From positions 397,453 to 461,452 of the forward strand of contig JBGAGY010000007.1 of NCBI GenBank assembly GCA_044226485.1: DNA of 64,000 nt, in the 5' to 3' direction. The stretch is from UBA6663 sp044226485. GTDB lineage: Bacteria > Chloroflexota > Anaerolineae > Anaerolineales > UBA6663. The notes under the pieces were generated by a model. The model was not told where the DNA came from and did not search any database. It saw only the letters and a program-made list of their open reading frames with translations. Below are positions 15,394-25,861 of this stretch, piece by piece; the stretch's first letter is position 1; each line of letters begins with the position of its first letter. The position numbers were made by a program, and so were the translations under genes.

Positions 15394-16557
15394 TCATCGT
15401 CCAACCGCTTTCGCGATCCGCTCGAGCCCGTCCATCAGGCGCTCGCGCGGGCAGGCGAAATTGAGGCGCACATGGCCGGCGCCACCGGGTCCGAAGGGAG
15501 CGCCGTCCGAGAGGCCGACCTTGGCGTCCTGGAGGATGAACTTGAAAGGGTCGGGCTCCAGGTTGAGGGCCGAGAAGTCGAGCCAGGCCAGGTACGTGGC
15601 GGCCGGTACCGTGGCGACCACGCCGGGCAGGCGTTCGGCCACGAACTCGAGCAACACATCTCGGTTGCCGGTCAGATACGCGCGGAGCTCCGCCAGCCAT
15701 TCGTCGGTGGCCGTGCTGAAGGCCGCTTCGGCCGCTGCCATGTTGATCGAGCTGACGTGCGGCACGATTCCCTCGGCGGCGGCGTTGTACTGCGCGCGCA
15801 GCCGGGCGTTGGGAATGATCGCGAAGCCGCAGCCCAGCCCCGCAAGGTTGAAGGTCTTGGTCGGCGCCACGAACGTCACCATGCGTTGGGCCGCCTCGGC
15901 TGCCGCGAGGGCAGTCGGCACGTAGGGCGTGCCGCCCAACATCAACTCGGAGTGGATCTCGTCCGACACGATGATCAACTCATGCCGCAGCGCGATCTCG
16001 GCCAGACGTTTGATCTCATCAGGCGTGAAGACCTGGCCGGTCGGGTTGTGAGGCTGACACAGCATCAGGATCTTGGTGCGCGGCGTGATGGCCCGCTCGA
16101 AGGCCTCGAAGTCGATGGTGTAGCTCAGCCGTTGGCCGTCGACGCACCGGGTGAGCGGAGCGAAGTCCGCCGTCAGCCCGAAGTCGCGCGCCGCCATCAT
16201 GAAGGGCGGGTACACAGGCGGTTGCATGAGGATGCCGTCGCCGACGTGGGCGAAGGCCCGCGCCGCCGTGAACAACCCGGTGACGATTCCCGGAACCGGA
16301 ACGACGTCGGCGGGCGTGATCGACCAGCCGTAGAGCCGCTGCATGCGCTCGGCCACCGTCTGCAGCAGCGATTGCGGCGGCATCTCGTAGCCGAACACGC
16401 CATGTTCGACCTTGCGACGCATGGCCTCGAGGACAGGCTCTGGCGAACGGAAGTCGGCGTCGGCGACCCACATGGGCAGGACGTCGTCGCCGAACAGATT
16501 CCATTTGATGCTGTTCGTTCCATGCCGGTCGATCATTTCGTCAAAACGCGATGTCAT
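15394..16557 (-). CDS. PatB/MalY-type aminotransferase-fold C-S lyase
   Basis: A 387-residue fold-type I PLP enzyme. The N-terminal NSIKWNLFGDDVLPMWVADADF is typical of the MalY/PatB cystathionine beta-lyase group, the PLP-binding lysine is in APTKTFNLAG, and CQPHNPTGQVF supplies the Asn that contacts PLP. The expected reaction is release of homocysteine or thiol, pyruvate and ammonia from cystathionine or S-alkyl-cysteine. The C-terminal Arg region (GGAGHVRLNFACPRE) is intact. A true aminotransferase cannot be excluded. It is directly downstream of the MttB-like gene on the same strand. Confidence 0.85.
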   Translation of the reverse strand: MTSRFDEMIDRHGTNSIKWNLFGDDVLPMWVADADFRSPEPVLEAMRRKVEHGVFGYEMPPQSLLQTVAERMQRLYGWSITPADVVPVPGIVTGLFTAARAFAHVGDGILMQPPVYPPFMMAARDFGLTADFAPLTRCVDGQRLSYTIDFEAFERAITPRTKILMLCQPHNPTGQVFTPDEIKRLAEIALRHELIIVSDEIHSELMLGGTPYVPTALAAAEAAQRMVTFVAPTKTFNLAGLGCGFAIIPNARLRAQYNAAAEGIVPHVSSINMAAAEAAFSTATDEWLAELRAYLTGNRDVLLEFVAERLPGVVATVPAATYLAWLDFSALNLEPDPFKFILQDAKVGLSDGAPFGPGGAGHVRLNFACPRERLMDGLERIAKAVGR

Positions 16558-16566
16558 GGGATCCTC

Positions 16567-18057
16567 TCACACGGGACGCGCTCCGAGGCGCGTCAAGGTT
16601 TCATTCAATGTTCGTCGGGCGGCGTCGGCGAGTGGCGGCGTTTCGTAGGAGGCCAGCAACTCGGGCCACAAGGCTCGAGCCTTGGTGGCTGTGTCCCAAC
16701 TCCCGGCCAACTCCCACGTTTCGTAAGCCAGCCGGTCCGCCAGGAAGGGTGTGAAGAACGAGTCGGCGTATCGTGCTCGAGTATGAGCGGTGTCGAGATG
16801 ATGGCCGCCGGGCCCGGCGGCGTGGATGTCATCGAGCGCCAGGGTCGCGTCGTCGACCACAAAGCCGCCCAGGAAGTGGCCGAAGGCTGCCAGGGCCTCG
16901 GCGTCGATCAGCAGTTGTTCGAAGGAGAAGGCCGCGCCATCGGCCACCAGCCCCGCCGGTGCGAGAAGGGCACAGCCTCCGAGCACAGCTGGCCATTGTG
17001 CCAGGCCCGATTGGGTGGCCGCCGTGGCTCCTGACGCATCGGCCGACGGTGTGGCGTCGACGGCGGCCGGCAGCCCGACGCGGCGGGCCAGATGCAGACC
17101 GACCGTCACCCGCCGACTCGAGGGCGTGTCGCCGGTCAGTCCACCGAGCACCAACGGCGCGCCAGGATGGGCAATCTGCACAAGCGCGGCAAGCGCCAGG
17201 GCGTCGGCGTGCTGCCGCGCCCAACCGTCCGTCTCGTCCGGCTGGGAGCCGGCGGGGACGATCCACACGCCCTGTCCGCCGCTCGCAAACATCAGCGTTG
17301 CACGCACCACGTCGGCGCTCCAACCGCCGGGTTCAGTCGCGCGAGCCTGGCCGAGCAGCAGCGGCGTCGTGACTCGGGTTTGGTCGACGACCGATGCCAG
17401 CAGGGCGAGCTGGCCATCGGCGGTGGGCCGATCGATCAGAGACGCCACCAGGGGCTTGTCGGTCAGCGACAACGCCGCGCCGAGCGACTGCAGCTCTGTC
17501 TCGCCTCGAGTCGCTCCGTCTATTCGGCTGAAGAGCGAACCCACGGCATGGATCGAGCCCAGCATCTGGCCGAGCTTCAAGGCGGTCAAGAGGTCGGCCT
17601 CTTCTGGGGCGCGGCGACCGCGGGTCGCATCAAGCACATGGTCGGCCTGGCCGTGCATCGCGAAGGCAAGGTCGCCGGCTCCAAGCCTGAGCGAGCGTTC
17701 GGGATGGCGGCCCGTCCACAGGAAGGCGCCCGGGACCGAACTCAGGTGCTGGCGCAGTTCAGCGGGCGTCAGCCACACACGCCTTGCCTCGAGATCCACA
17801 TGCGCGCCGGCCGTTCGGAACAGGCGCAGCGCATCGACGTCGTCGATCGAGATGCCCGTCTCGGCCAGGCGGGCGAGCGCGGCCTGATGCACGGCCTCGG
17901 CCTGGGTGGCAGCTTCGGGCCATTCGAGGGCCGGCCAGCGCAGAGCAGGCTGCGTCGCGGGCAGGCGCAGTGCCGGCGAACTGGCGCGCTCTCGGCGGCG
18001 TGCGGCGCGGCGAGCGCTGCGTTCGTCACGATCAGGAGGATCGGGTGTCGTCATCAT
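16567..18057 (-). CDS. MttB-superfamily (trimethylamine methyltransferase-like) protein, non-pyrrolysine
   Basis: The 496-residue protein has the MttB-family layout: a basic N-terminal tail, an LxxxGI motif, a central TIM-barrel and the C-terminal GPGGHHLDTAHTRARY signature. No in-frame TAG codon (pyrrolysine) is present, so it belongs to the non-pyrrolysine branch, whose characterised members demethylate quaternary amines such as glycine betaine and pass the methyl group to a corrinoid protein. No corrinoid protein gene is next to it. A TATAAT box sits about 15 bases before the start. Substrate unknown. Confidence 0.75.
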   Translation of the reverse strand: MMTTPDPPDRDERSARRAARRRERASSPALRLPATQPALRWPALEWPEAATQAEAVHQAALARLAETGISIDDVDALRLFRTAGAHVDLEARRVWLTPAELRQHLSSVPGAFLWTGRHPERSLRLGAGDLAFAMHGQADHVLDATRGRRAPEEADLLTALKLGQMLGSIHAVGSLFSRIDGATRGETELQSLGAALSLTDKPLVASLIDRPTADGQLALLASVVDQTRVTTPLLLGQARATEPGGWSADVVRATLMFASGGQGVWIVPAGSQPDETDGWARQHADALALAALVQIAHPGAPLVLGGLTGDTPSSRRVTVGLHLARRVGLPAAVDATPSADASGATAATQSGLAQWPAVLGGCALLAPAGLVADGAAFSFEQLLIDAEALAAFGHFLGGFVVDDATLALDDIHAAGPGGHHLDTAHTRARYADSFFTPFLADRLAYETWELAGSWDTATKARALWPELLASYETPPLADAARRTLNETLTRLGARPV

Positions 18058-18072
18058 GCGGCGGAGATCGAC

Positions 18073-18078
18073 ATTATA
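18073..18078 (-). promoter_or_regulatory. TATAAT -10 box of the MttB-like gene
   Basis: Consensus TATAAT on the minus strand, 15 bases before the ATG; the -35 match is poor. The resulting 5' leader would be under 10 bases. Confidence 0.5.
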
Positions 18079-18263
18079 GCCGCCGCTCTCGGGCGTTTCG
18101 GCTGCGCGACGGCCGCCATCGACGCCGGCTTCTCAGAACGGGCCGCGGCGTGCAGTCTCGGACCGGGGCCGGCGAGTCTTGATTCACGCCGGCAGGCGCC
18201 GCCTACCGGCCTTCGGCGTGGCTACGTTTGCGGCCTCATCGAAACCGCATTACCATCGGACGC

Positions 18264-19199
18264 ATGAAGAACGCACACCCTCGCGTCGTCGTGGTCGGCA
18301 GCCTCAATTCGGATCTTGTGTTTCGAGTACCGCGCCTGCTGGCACCCGGAGAGACGTTGACCGGCACAGGCTTCGACGAGTTCGCCGGAGGCAAAGGCCT
18401 GAATCAGGCCGTGGCCGCCGCCCGGCTGGGCGCGCGGGTGTCGATGGTCGGGCGGGTCGGCGCAGACGGCTACGGTGATCGACTTGTGGCGACGCTGGCC
18501 GAGGCCGGTATCGAATCCGAGCACGTCAATCGAGACGCGGCCGGAACCGGGCTCGCCTTCATCATGGTGTCGGAGTCGACCGGCGAGAACATCATCGGCA
18601 TCCTGCCGCGAGGAAATGGCCAGCTGTCGACCGCCGACGTCCAAGCCGCGTCGACCCTGATCGCTGGCGCCGACGTGCTGCTCCTGCAGCTCGAAGTGCC
18701 TCTCGCCACGTCGCAATGCGCGGCCGAGATCGCGCGCGCCAACGGGACGCGCGTTGTGCTCAACCCGGCGCCGGCGCAGCCCCTGAGCCGCGAGCTGTTG
18801 TCGTTATGCGATTTCGTCACGCCCAATGAAGGCGAGGCCAAACGCCTGACGGGCGCTGAAGTCGCCGATGATGCCGGCATTCGGGCAGCCGCCGAGGCCC
18901 TGCGCGGGCAGGGGGCCAACGCCGTGGTGATCACGCTTGGCGCAAGAGGCGTGTACGCGCTCGGGCCGGAGGGCGAGCTGCGCGTGCCCACCTTCCCGGT
19001 GTCGGTCGTCGACACGACGGCGGCCGGCGACGCGTTTTCGGGCGGCCTCGCCTATGGCCTGGCCAGCGACCTCTCGCTCGAGCAGTCGTTGCGCTGGGGC
19101 TGCGCGGCCGGGGCCCTCGCCTGCACGCGCCTCGGGGCCGTGCCCTCTCTGCCGACTCACTCAGAGGCTGCCGCGCTGGTCGAGGGTCGAACGGCGTGA
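18264..19199 (+). CDS. rbsK: Ribokinase (PfkB family)
   Basis: The 311-residue sugar kinase has both PfkB signatures: GGKGLNQAVAAARLGA near residue 45 and DTTAAGDAFSGGLAYG near residue 255, where the Asp of GAGD (here AAGD) is the catalytic base. The NSDL motif near the N-terminus binds ribose. It phosphorylates D-ribose to ribose 5-phosphate. The start was set at 18264 because a TACCAT -10 box lies at 18251-18256 with TTGCGG 17 bases before it, giving a leaderless mRNA. It overlaps the next gene by 4 bases (GTGA). Confidence 0.88.
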   Translation: MKNAHPRVVVVGSLNSDLVFRVPRLLAPGETLTGTGFDEFAGGKGLNQAVAAARLGARVSMVGRVGADGYGDRLVATLAEAGIESEHVNRDAAGTGLAFIMVSESTGENIIGILPRGNGQLSTADVQAASTLIAGADVLLLQLEVPLATSQCAAEIARANGTRVVLNPAPAQPLSRELLSLCDFVTPNEGEAKRLTGAEVADDAGIRAAAEALRGQGANAVVITLGARGVYALGPEGELRVPTFPVSVVDTTAAGDAFSGGLAYGLASDLSLEQSLRWGCAAGALACTRLGAVPSLPTHSEAAALVEGRTA

Positions 19200-20272
19200 G
19201 CGTCGCCCGGAACGCTCGCCCGCCGCGCGCGGATTCCCCCGACCGGGATCGCCCGTCTCGGCGCTCGCGCCGAAACGGGTGTGTCAGCTCGCTGGCCCTC
19301 GGCCTGGCGTTGGGGATCACGCTGCCGCTCGTCGGCCTTGTCTGGCTCCAGGCGGTCGACGACATCGGCCCGGCGCCGCTGCTGATCGCCTACGCCTCGC
19401 TGCCCTGGCTGATCCCTATCGCGACGGTGCTGGTCGTGGCGCTGGCCCTCTTCTCACGGACCATCTGGGTCTGGTTCCTGGGGCTCGTCCTCGCGGCGGT
19501 ATTCCTTTTCCGTTATGGCGGCGTCTGGTGGCCAAAGCCCGCGGTCGAGGTGGTCGGCGGTCGGCCGCTTCGGGTGATGACCTTCAACATCGGTGATGGG
19601 CGCGTGTCGGCCCAGGACGTCATGGCCTGGGTGCGCACTGAGGATCCGGACTTGCTCGTCATCGAGGAGCTCAACTTCGACACGGCGCCGGCGCTCAATC
19701 AGGGCCTGGCCGCCGGCTGGCCGAACCAGGCGCTCGACTTCTCCTCGCCCACGACGGGCCTCTTCAGCCGATATCCTCTGAATGGAGCCGAGTTCGTGCC
19801 GACGCCCGACAACCGGGCGTATCTCAAAGCGGATCTGGACCTTGGCGGCCGACCCGTTCATGTCTTCGCCATGCACCCGTCGTCGCCCGACATCGTGTTT
19901 CGTCGAGGCGTGCCGATCGGCATCAACGATCAACGTCCGAGAAGCCAGTTGACCGCCGTGGCCGAGATCGTGCGCGCCACTGAGGGCCCGCGGGTGATGC
20001 TGGGCGATTTCAACATGAGCGATCAATCGCCTGGCTATCGGCTCGTCACTCGCGACCTCAACGACGCGTTTGCCGAGCGAGGCTTTGGCCCGGGGTTCAC
20101 CTGGCCAGCCGAGCACTCCAACCGCCTGCGCGGATGGACCCCGCCCGTGCCGCTCGTCCGCATCGACTACGTCCTACACTCCGACGAGTTCGTCGCCGAA
20201 GCGGCGCATGTCAACTGCGATCTGAGCTCGGATCATTGTTATGTGGTGGCGGATTTGTTGTTGAAACCGTAG
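19196..20272 (+). CDS. Membrane-anchored endonuclease/exonuclease/phosphatase-fold protein
   Basis: The 358-residue protein has an arginine-rich N-terminus, three hydrophobic segments (about 33-52, 62-84, 90-108) and an EEP domain from about residue 125: MTFNIGDG, EELNFD (metal-binding Glu), AMHPSSPD, LGDFNMSD (Asp/Asn pair) and the terminal SSDHCYVVADL. EEP enzymes cleave phosphodiesters in nucleic acids, phosphoinositides or sphingolipids. The membrane anchor suggests action outside the cytoplasm. It is translationally coupled to the ribokinase gene; no functional link is obvious. Confidence 0.85.
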   Translation: MSVARNARPPRADSPDRDRPSRRSRRNGCVSSLALGLALGITLPLVGLVWLQAVDDIGPAPLLIAYASLPWLIPIATVLVVALALFSRTIWVWFLGLVLAAVFLFRYGGVWWPKPAVEVVGGRPLRVMTFNIGDGRVSAQDVMAWVRTEDPDLLVIEELNFDTAPALNQGLAAGWPNQALDFSSPTTGLFSRYPLNGAEFVPTPDNRAYLKADLDLGGRPVHVFAMHPSSPDIVFRRGVPIGINDQRPRSQLTAVAEIVRATEGPRVMLGDFNMSDQSPGYRLVTRDLNDAFAERGFGPGFTWPAEHSNRLRGWTPPVPLVRIDYVLHSDEFVAEAAHVNCDLSSDHCYVVADLLLKP

Positions 20273-20365
20273 GGGCGACCGGAGCGAGACCTCAGTGACG
20301 CGGCGCGATCGATCGCGTCGCCGTGAACTGATGCCTGACACCTGTCACCTCCCCAGGAGACCTTC

Positions 20366-21805
20366 ATGCCCACTCGTCCAATCATCGGTTGGGAAAAACC
20401 AGCGCCGGTTCCGAATCATCGCTTCAACGATTATCTGAGCGCCCGCAATGGGCGCTTGTTCTACGAAGACCTCGATCTGGCTCAGCTCGTGATGGGCGGC
20501 GGGCACGACCAGGGGGTCGGGCGAGCTCTAGGCAGCCCGCTTGAGTTCATCTATCTGCCCATGATCCGCAGAAAGATCACGGCGCTGCAGAACGTGTTCG
20601 CCGAGGCCATCGCCGAGCTGGCGTACCCGGGTCGTTTTCACTACGCCTACACGTCGAAGGCCAATGCCACGGAAGAAGTGGTGCGCACGGCGCTGGGATT
20701 GGGCACTCACTACGAGATCACGTCGTGGATCGATCTCGAGATCGTGCGCCTGATGCGGGCGCGTGGATTGGTGAAGCCTGAGCAGATGATCATCTGCAAC
20801 GGATTCAAAGGCGCCGGTTCGCGCTACGTCGATGAGATCCTGAAATTCAGCCGCGATCATGCCAATACGGTCTGCATCGTTGAGGATCTGGCCGAACTGA
20901 AGCCGCTGATCGAGTCGGGCCAGCGCCTGCAGGTCGGGTTGCGCCAGAAGAGCTATGGCAAACACACCGACATGGCGGAGATGGAACATGCCAACTCGCG
21001 CTTCGGCATGAATCTGGGCGACATCTGGACGGCGGCCGACCAGATCGCGGCGGCGCCGAACCTCGAGCCGATCCTGTATCACGCCATGTTGGGCAGCCAG
21101 ATCGTCGATGAAGAAGAGTTTGTGGCACGCCTGACCCCACCGATCGAGATCTACGCGCATCTGCGTCGGCGGATCCCGACGCTGCGCATCTTCGACTTCG
21201 GCGGCGGTGTGCCGGCCGGGCTGACGCTGGACTTCGCCTTCGACTATGGCCACTTCGCCCGGCGGTTGCTCCACACCCTGCAGGATCTCTGCACCCGATT
21301 CGAGGTGCCGCCGCCGGACGTCCTGGGTGAGTTCGGCCGCTACACAGTCTCCGAGCATAGCGCACACTTCTTCAAAGTGATCGCCGCCAAGGACAACGGC
21401 TCGCCGTATCCCTGGTACGTCATCGACGGCTCGATCATGAGCTCGATGCCCGACATCTGGGGCCTGGACGAACATTTCATCGTCCTGCCCCTCAATCATC
21501 TCGACAAACCCTTCCGGCGCGTGCAACTGGGCGGGATCACGTGCGACAGCGACGACGTCTATCCGCCGCTGGTGAGTTCTTCGCCGCTATATCTGCCGAT
21601 CGAAACCCGAGACCTCTATATCGGGTTCTTCAGCATCGGCGCGTATCAGGAGATGCTGGGCGGGTCCGGTGGGGCCAAGCACTGCGTCATCCCCGAAGCG
21701 AGCGAGTTGATCGTCGACCGCGATGGGCGCGGTGGGTATACGTTCGACCTGTGGCCAGGGCAGGACCCCAGCCGGGTGCTCGATGCCCTCGGTTACCGGT
21801 CGTGA
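20366..21805 (+). CDS. Arginine decarboxylase-like PLP enzyme (fold III)
   Basis: The 479-residue protein is a fold type III decarboxylase. PLP lysine is in FHYAYTSKANATEEV (about residue 97), the barrel contains CNGFKGAGSRYVDEI, HAMLGSQI and FGGGVPAG, and the second domain has the CDSDDVYPP motif with the active-site Cys/Asp. This combination is like SpeA-type biosynthetic arginine decarboxylases (arginine to agmatine, first step of polyamine synthesis), although it is shorter than E. coli SpeA. Diaminopimelate or carboxynorspermidine decarboxylase are alternatives. An AGGAG site precedes the ATG. Confidence 0.7.
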   Translation: MPTRPIIGWEKPAPVPNHRFNDYLSARNGRLFYEDLDLAQLVMGGGHDQGVGRALGSPLEFIYLPMIRRKITALQNVFAEAIAELAYPGRFHYAYTSKANATEEVVRTALGLGTHYEITSWIDLEIVRLMRARGLVKPEQMIICNGFKGAGSRYVDEILKFSRDHANTVCIVEDLAELKPLIESGQRLQVGLRQKSYGKHTDMAEMEHANSRFGMNLGDIWTAADQIAAAPNLEPILYHAMLGSQIVDEEEFVARLTPPIEIYAHLRRRIPTLRIFDFGGGVPAGLTLDFAFDYGHFARRLLHTLQDLCTRFEVPPPDVLGEFGRYTVSEHSAHFFKVIAAKDNGSPYPWYVIDGSIMSSMPDIWGLDEHFIVLPLNHLDKPFRRVQLGGITCDSDDVYPPLVSSSPLYLPIETRDLYIGFFSIGAYQEMLGGSGGAKHCVIPEASELIVDRDGRGGYTFDLWPGQDPSRVLDALGYRS

Positions 21806-21808
21806 GAT

Positions 21809-22261
21809 CTACTCGGGCGCCGGGAAGGCGCGCGCAAAGGTGAAGGCGTAGGGCGATGGGCCGTGGTTGCCCAGGTGCTCCAGGCGTTCACGCGCGGCGG
21901 TGACGGCCGGATGCGTCCCCGCGGGCACCCACCAGAGCACCACGAACTCGTTGTTGACCCGTTCGAACCACTCGGATCTTCGGCGCAGGACGGTCGCATG
22001 CAGACCGTCGTAGGTGTAGTGCTGGAGTGCAGACAGGGACTCCCAGACCGACAGATTGATCAGGATCCGTTCGTCGTCGAAGGCACGGATGTCAGTGGCG
22101 CTGCCGCCGTCGCACCTCAGTCGCCACACGAATCCAGGCGCCCGGTCCGCAGCAGCGTTGATAGGTTCGAGTTGGGCGACGAACTCTGTGAGGCTGGGGT
22201 CATCCAGGGGCGTTCGGAAACGGCCAACATTTGCTTGAGCGAGCTGAAAGCGAGCGGACAC
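21809..22261 (-). CDS. DUF3291-like protein
   Basis: The 150-residue protein reads SARFQLAQANVGRFRTPLDDPSLTEFVAQLEPINAAADRAPGFVW at its N-terminus, the typical opening of DUF3291 proteins, and has FVVLWWVPAGTHP near the end. The family is related to monooxygenase-type ferredoxin-like barrels and has no known function. Start is a GTG at 22261, because a TATACT box (complement of 22268-22273) ends 6 bases before it and TTGTGG lies 17 bases farther up, so the longer ORF upstream would not be transcribed. Leaderless. Confidence 0.75.
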   Translation of the reverse strand: MSARFQLAQANVGRFRTPLDDPSLTEFVAQLEPINAAADRAPGFVWRLRCDGGSATDIRAFDDERILINLSVWESLSALQHYTYDGLHATVLRRRSEWFERVNNEFVVLWWVPAGTHPAVTAARERLEHLGNHGPSPYAFTFARAFPAPE

Positions 22262-22267
22262 GAAAAA

Positions 22268-22296
22268 AGTATAGGAGCGGCCCGTCGAAACCACAA
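22268..22296 (-). promoter_or_regulatory. Promoter of the DUF3291-like gene
   Basis: -10 TATACT (complement of 22268-22273), 17-base spacer and -35 TTGTGG on the minus strand. It defines the GTG start as leaderless. Confidence 0.7.
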
Positions 22297-22418
22297 TACT
22301 GTTGGTATACCTTTGTACAAGGATTTGGTCGATTTCTGACCCTAACCGGACATAGCATCGGATGTGTCCAGCGGTCGGACGCCAGATGAGCCCGCCCGAA
22401 ACCGGGTAAGATTGGTCC

Positions 22419-23702
<1,284 letters not shown>

Positions 23703-23883
23703 TCGCGGTCGCTCATCGGGCCGCGAATCGCGCGAGTTTCGCGCCTGAATAGGCTTGCTGAGGCGCAAGGCGCGCACGGGTCAAGCCCCAGTGGCTGCCT
23801 CGTTAAGGTCGACTGTGTACAATGACCAAGTACTTGGCGGTGCTCTCCGGCAATCTTTCTAGTGTAATTGCCCACCGCTGAGT

Positions 23884-23889
23884 TATAGT
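23884..23889 (+). promoter_or_regulatory. TATAGT -10 box of the ilv-leu operon
   Basis: TATAGT lies 14 bases before the leader ATG; the -35 region is weak. Transcription would begin near 23896, a few bases before the leader peptide start. The 200 bases before it (23703-23883) hold no other gene I can support. Confidence 0.55.
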
Positions 23890-23903
23890 CTCTTGACGCA
23901 CAC

Positions 23904-24017
23904 ATGACAGCCATTTTGGCCCTGGGCATTATCCTCGTCGTACTTATTGAGGTCCTGATTAAGGACCTATTCCCGGTTGGGTTGGCGACGGAGCCTGTCA
24001 GGGTCAAGCGCAAATAA
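23904..24017 (+). CDS. ilvL: ilv leader peptide (attenuator)
   Basis: A 37-codon ORF starting MTAILALG and containing IILVVLIEVLI; 5 Ile, 7 Leu and 6 Val make up 18 of 37 residues. It is placed between a -10 box and a terminator just before ilvD, the layout and even the MTA start of the enterobacterial ilvL leader. A ribosome slowed at the Ile/Leu/Val codons would allow the 23979-23985 segment to pair with the terminator arm. There is no ribosome-binding site. The very high content of the pathway's products argues strongly that it is real. Confidence 0.9.
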   Translation: MTAILALGIILVVLIEVLIKDLFPVGLATEPVRVKRK

Positions 24018-24038
24018 GCGCAAGCACAGGAAACACGC

Positions 24039-24066
24039 AGAGGCCGCCCAACCCAGGGCGGCCTCT
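24039..24066 (+). terminator. Attenuator terminator before ilvD
   Basis: An 11-bp perfect stem AGAGGCCGCCC with GGGCGGCCTCT, followed by TTGGTT. Its left arm and loop contain CCAACCC (24048-24054), complementary to GGGTTGG (23979-23985) inside the leader ORF, which provides the competing antiterminator. Confidence 0.85.
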
Positions 24067-24107
24067 TTGGTTAATCCACGCCGGCCAGGCCGGCACTCGG
24101 AGTGAGT

Positions 24108-25778
24108 ATGTCGGAATTGAATCGGAACAGCAAAGTCGTCACCCAGGGCGTCAACCGATCCGCCGCCCGCGCCATGTTCAAGGCCGTCGGCTTCACCGAC
24201 GAGGACCTGCGGCGCCCGATCATCGGCGTCGCGAACACGTGGATCGAGATCGGCCCGTGCAACTTCCATCTGCGCCGACTGGCGGCCAAGATCAAAGAAG
24301 GCATCCGCGCGGCCGGCGGCACTCCGATGGAGTTCAACACCGTTTCGATCTCCGACGGCATCACGATGGGCGTCGAGGGCATGAAGGCCTCGCTCATCAG
24401 CCGTGAAGTCATCGCCGACAGCATCGAACTTGTGGCGCGCGGCAACCACTTCGACGGCATGGTCTGCATCTCGGGCTGCGACAAGACCAACCCGGGCGTG
24501 ATGATGGCCATGGCCCGGGTCGACATCCCGGCCCTGGCCCTCTACGGCGGCTCGATCAACCCCGGTCACTATCAGGGCAAGTCGCTGACGGTGCAGGACA
24601 CTTTCGAGGCCGTCGGCGCTTTCACAGCCGGGCGGATCAGCGAAGAAGAGTACATGGGCATCGAGAACAACGCCTGCCCGGGCGCCGGCGCCTGCGGCGG
24701 GCAGTTCACGGCCAACACCATGTCGACCGTGATGGAGTTCCTGGGCCTCTCGCCGATCGGCTTCAACAGCGTCCCGGCGACTGATCCCGAGAAAGACCGC
24801 GTGGCCTTCGAGTGCGGCCGGCTGGTGATGGAGATGGTCAAGCGCGATCAACGCCCCAGCCAGATGCTCACCCGCAAGTCCTTCGAGAACGCCATCGCCT
24901 CGGTGGCCGCGACCGGCGGCTCGACCAACGCTGTGCTGCACCTGCTGGCGCTGGCGCGCGAAGCCGGCGTTGAGTTGCACATCGATGACTTCGACGCGAT
25001 CAGCGCGCGCACGCCCGTGATCGCGGACCTGAAGCCGGCGGGCAAGTACATGGCCGCCGACATGCACGCGGCCGGCGGCATCCCGCTGGTGATGAAACGT
25101 CTGGTGGCTGGCGGGTATCTGCACAGCGACTGTCCCACCGTCACCGGACAAACGATCGCCGAAGCCTGCGCCTCCGCCCAAGAAACCCCCTCCCAAGACG
25201 TCATTTACACAGTTGAAAAACCGCTCAAGGAACATGGCGGCCTGGCCATCCTGCACGGCAATCTCGCCGAAGAGGGCGGGGTGATGAAGATCTCGGCCAG
25301 CAACGTCCACCAGTTCAAGGGCCCGGCACGCGTCTACGACTGCGAGGAGGATGCGATGGCGGCCGTCACGGCCAACGCCATCAAGGCCGGCGACGTCGTC
25401 GTCATCCGCTACGAGGGGCCGAAGGGCGGCCCTGGCATGCGTGAGATGCTCGGCGTCACGGCCGCGATCGCGGGCGCCGGCCTGGGCGACCAGGTGGCCC
25501 TGCTGACCGACGGCCGCTTCTCGGGCGCCACCCGCGGCATCTCGGTCGGTCACATCGCGCCCGAGGCGGCGCGCGGCGGCCTGATCGGTGTGATCAAGGA
25601 CGGCGACGTGATCGAAATCAACGTGGCCGAGCGGCGGCTGAGCGTCGAGCTGAGCGAGGCCGAAGCGGCCAGCCGCAAGGCCGCCTGGAAAGCCCCCACG
25701 CCGCGGTACACCACCGGCGTGATGGCCAAGTATGCAAGAAGCGTGAGCTCCTCTTCGGAAGGGGCGATTACGAATTGA
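24108..25778 (+). CDS. ilvD: Dihydroxy-acid dehydratase
   Basis: The 556-residue iron-sulfur enzyme dehydrates 2,3-dihydroxy-isovalerate and -methylvalerate to the keto acids of valine and isoleucine. Cluster cysteines are visible in SGCDKTNPG and NACPGAGACGGQFTANTM, and the C-terminal GRFSGATRGISVGHIAPEA block is conserved. The ATG at 24108 follows a GGAGTGAG site; a GTG at 24102 is the alternative. It is the first structural gene of the branched-chain operon, behind the attenuator. Confidence 0.98.
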   Translation: MSELNRNSKVVTQGVNRSAARAMFKAVGFTDEDLRRPIIGVANTWIEIGPCNFHLRRLAAKIKEGIRAAGGTPMEFNTVSISDGITMGVEGMKASLISREVIADSIELVARGNHFDGMVCISGCDKTNPGVMMAMARVDIPALALYGGSINPGHYQGKSLTVQDTFEAVGAFTAGRISEEEYMGIENNACPGAGACGGQFTANTMSTVMEFLGLSPIGFNSVPATDPEKDRVAFECGRLVMEMVKRDQRPSQMLTRKSFENAIASVAATGGSTNAVLHLLALAREAGVELHIDDFDAISARTPVIADLKPAGKYMAADMHAAGGIPLVMKRLVAGGYLHSDCPTVTGQTIAEACASAQETPSQDVIYTVEKPLKEHGGLAILHGNLAEEGGVMKISASNVHQFKGPARVYDCEEDAMAAVTANAIKAGDVVVIRYEGPKGGPGMREMLGVTAAIAGAGLGDQVALLTDGRFSGATRGISVGHIAPEAARGGLIGVIKDGDVIEINVAERRLSVELSEAEAASRKAAWKAPTPRYTTGVMAKYARSVSSSSEGAITN

Positions 25779-25855
25779 GCGACTGAGCGATCGGAGGAGT
25801 GGGTGATTGCAGAGTCACTCACTCCCCTGATCGCACACTCACCAACTGTTTGGAG
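25779..25855. repeat. Octad inverted repeat between ilvD and ilvB
   Basis: 8-base units GAGCGACT, GAGCGATC, GGAGGAGT, GGGTGATT face AGTCACTC, ACTCCCCT, GATCGCAC, ACTCACCA. It occupies the whole junction up to the ilvB ribosome-binding site. Confidence 0.75.
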
Positions 25856-25861
25856 GCGACC

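Noticed and set aside
23820..23880. 19-codon ORF (starts MTKYLAVLSG) before the ilv leader
   Set aside because: Its ATG overlaps a TACAAT box, and no terminator or pairing arm is tied to it; the 37-codon ORF is the better leader.
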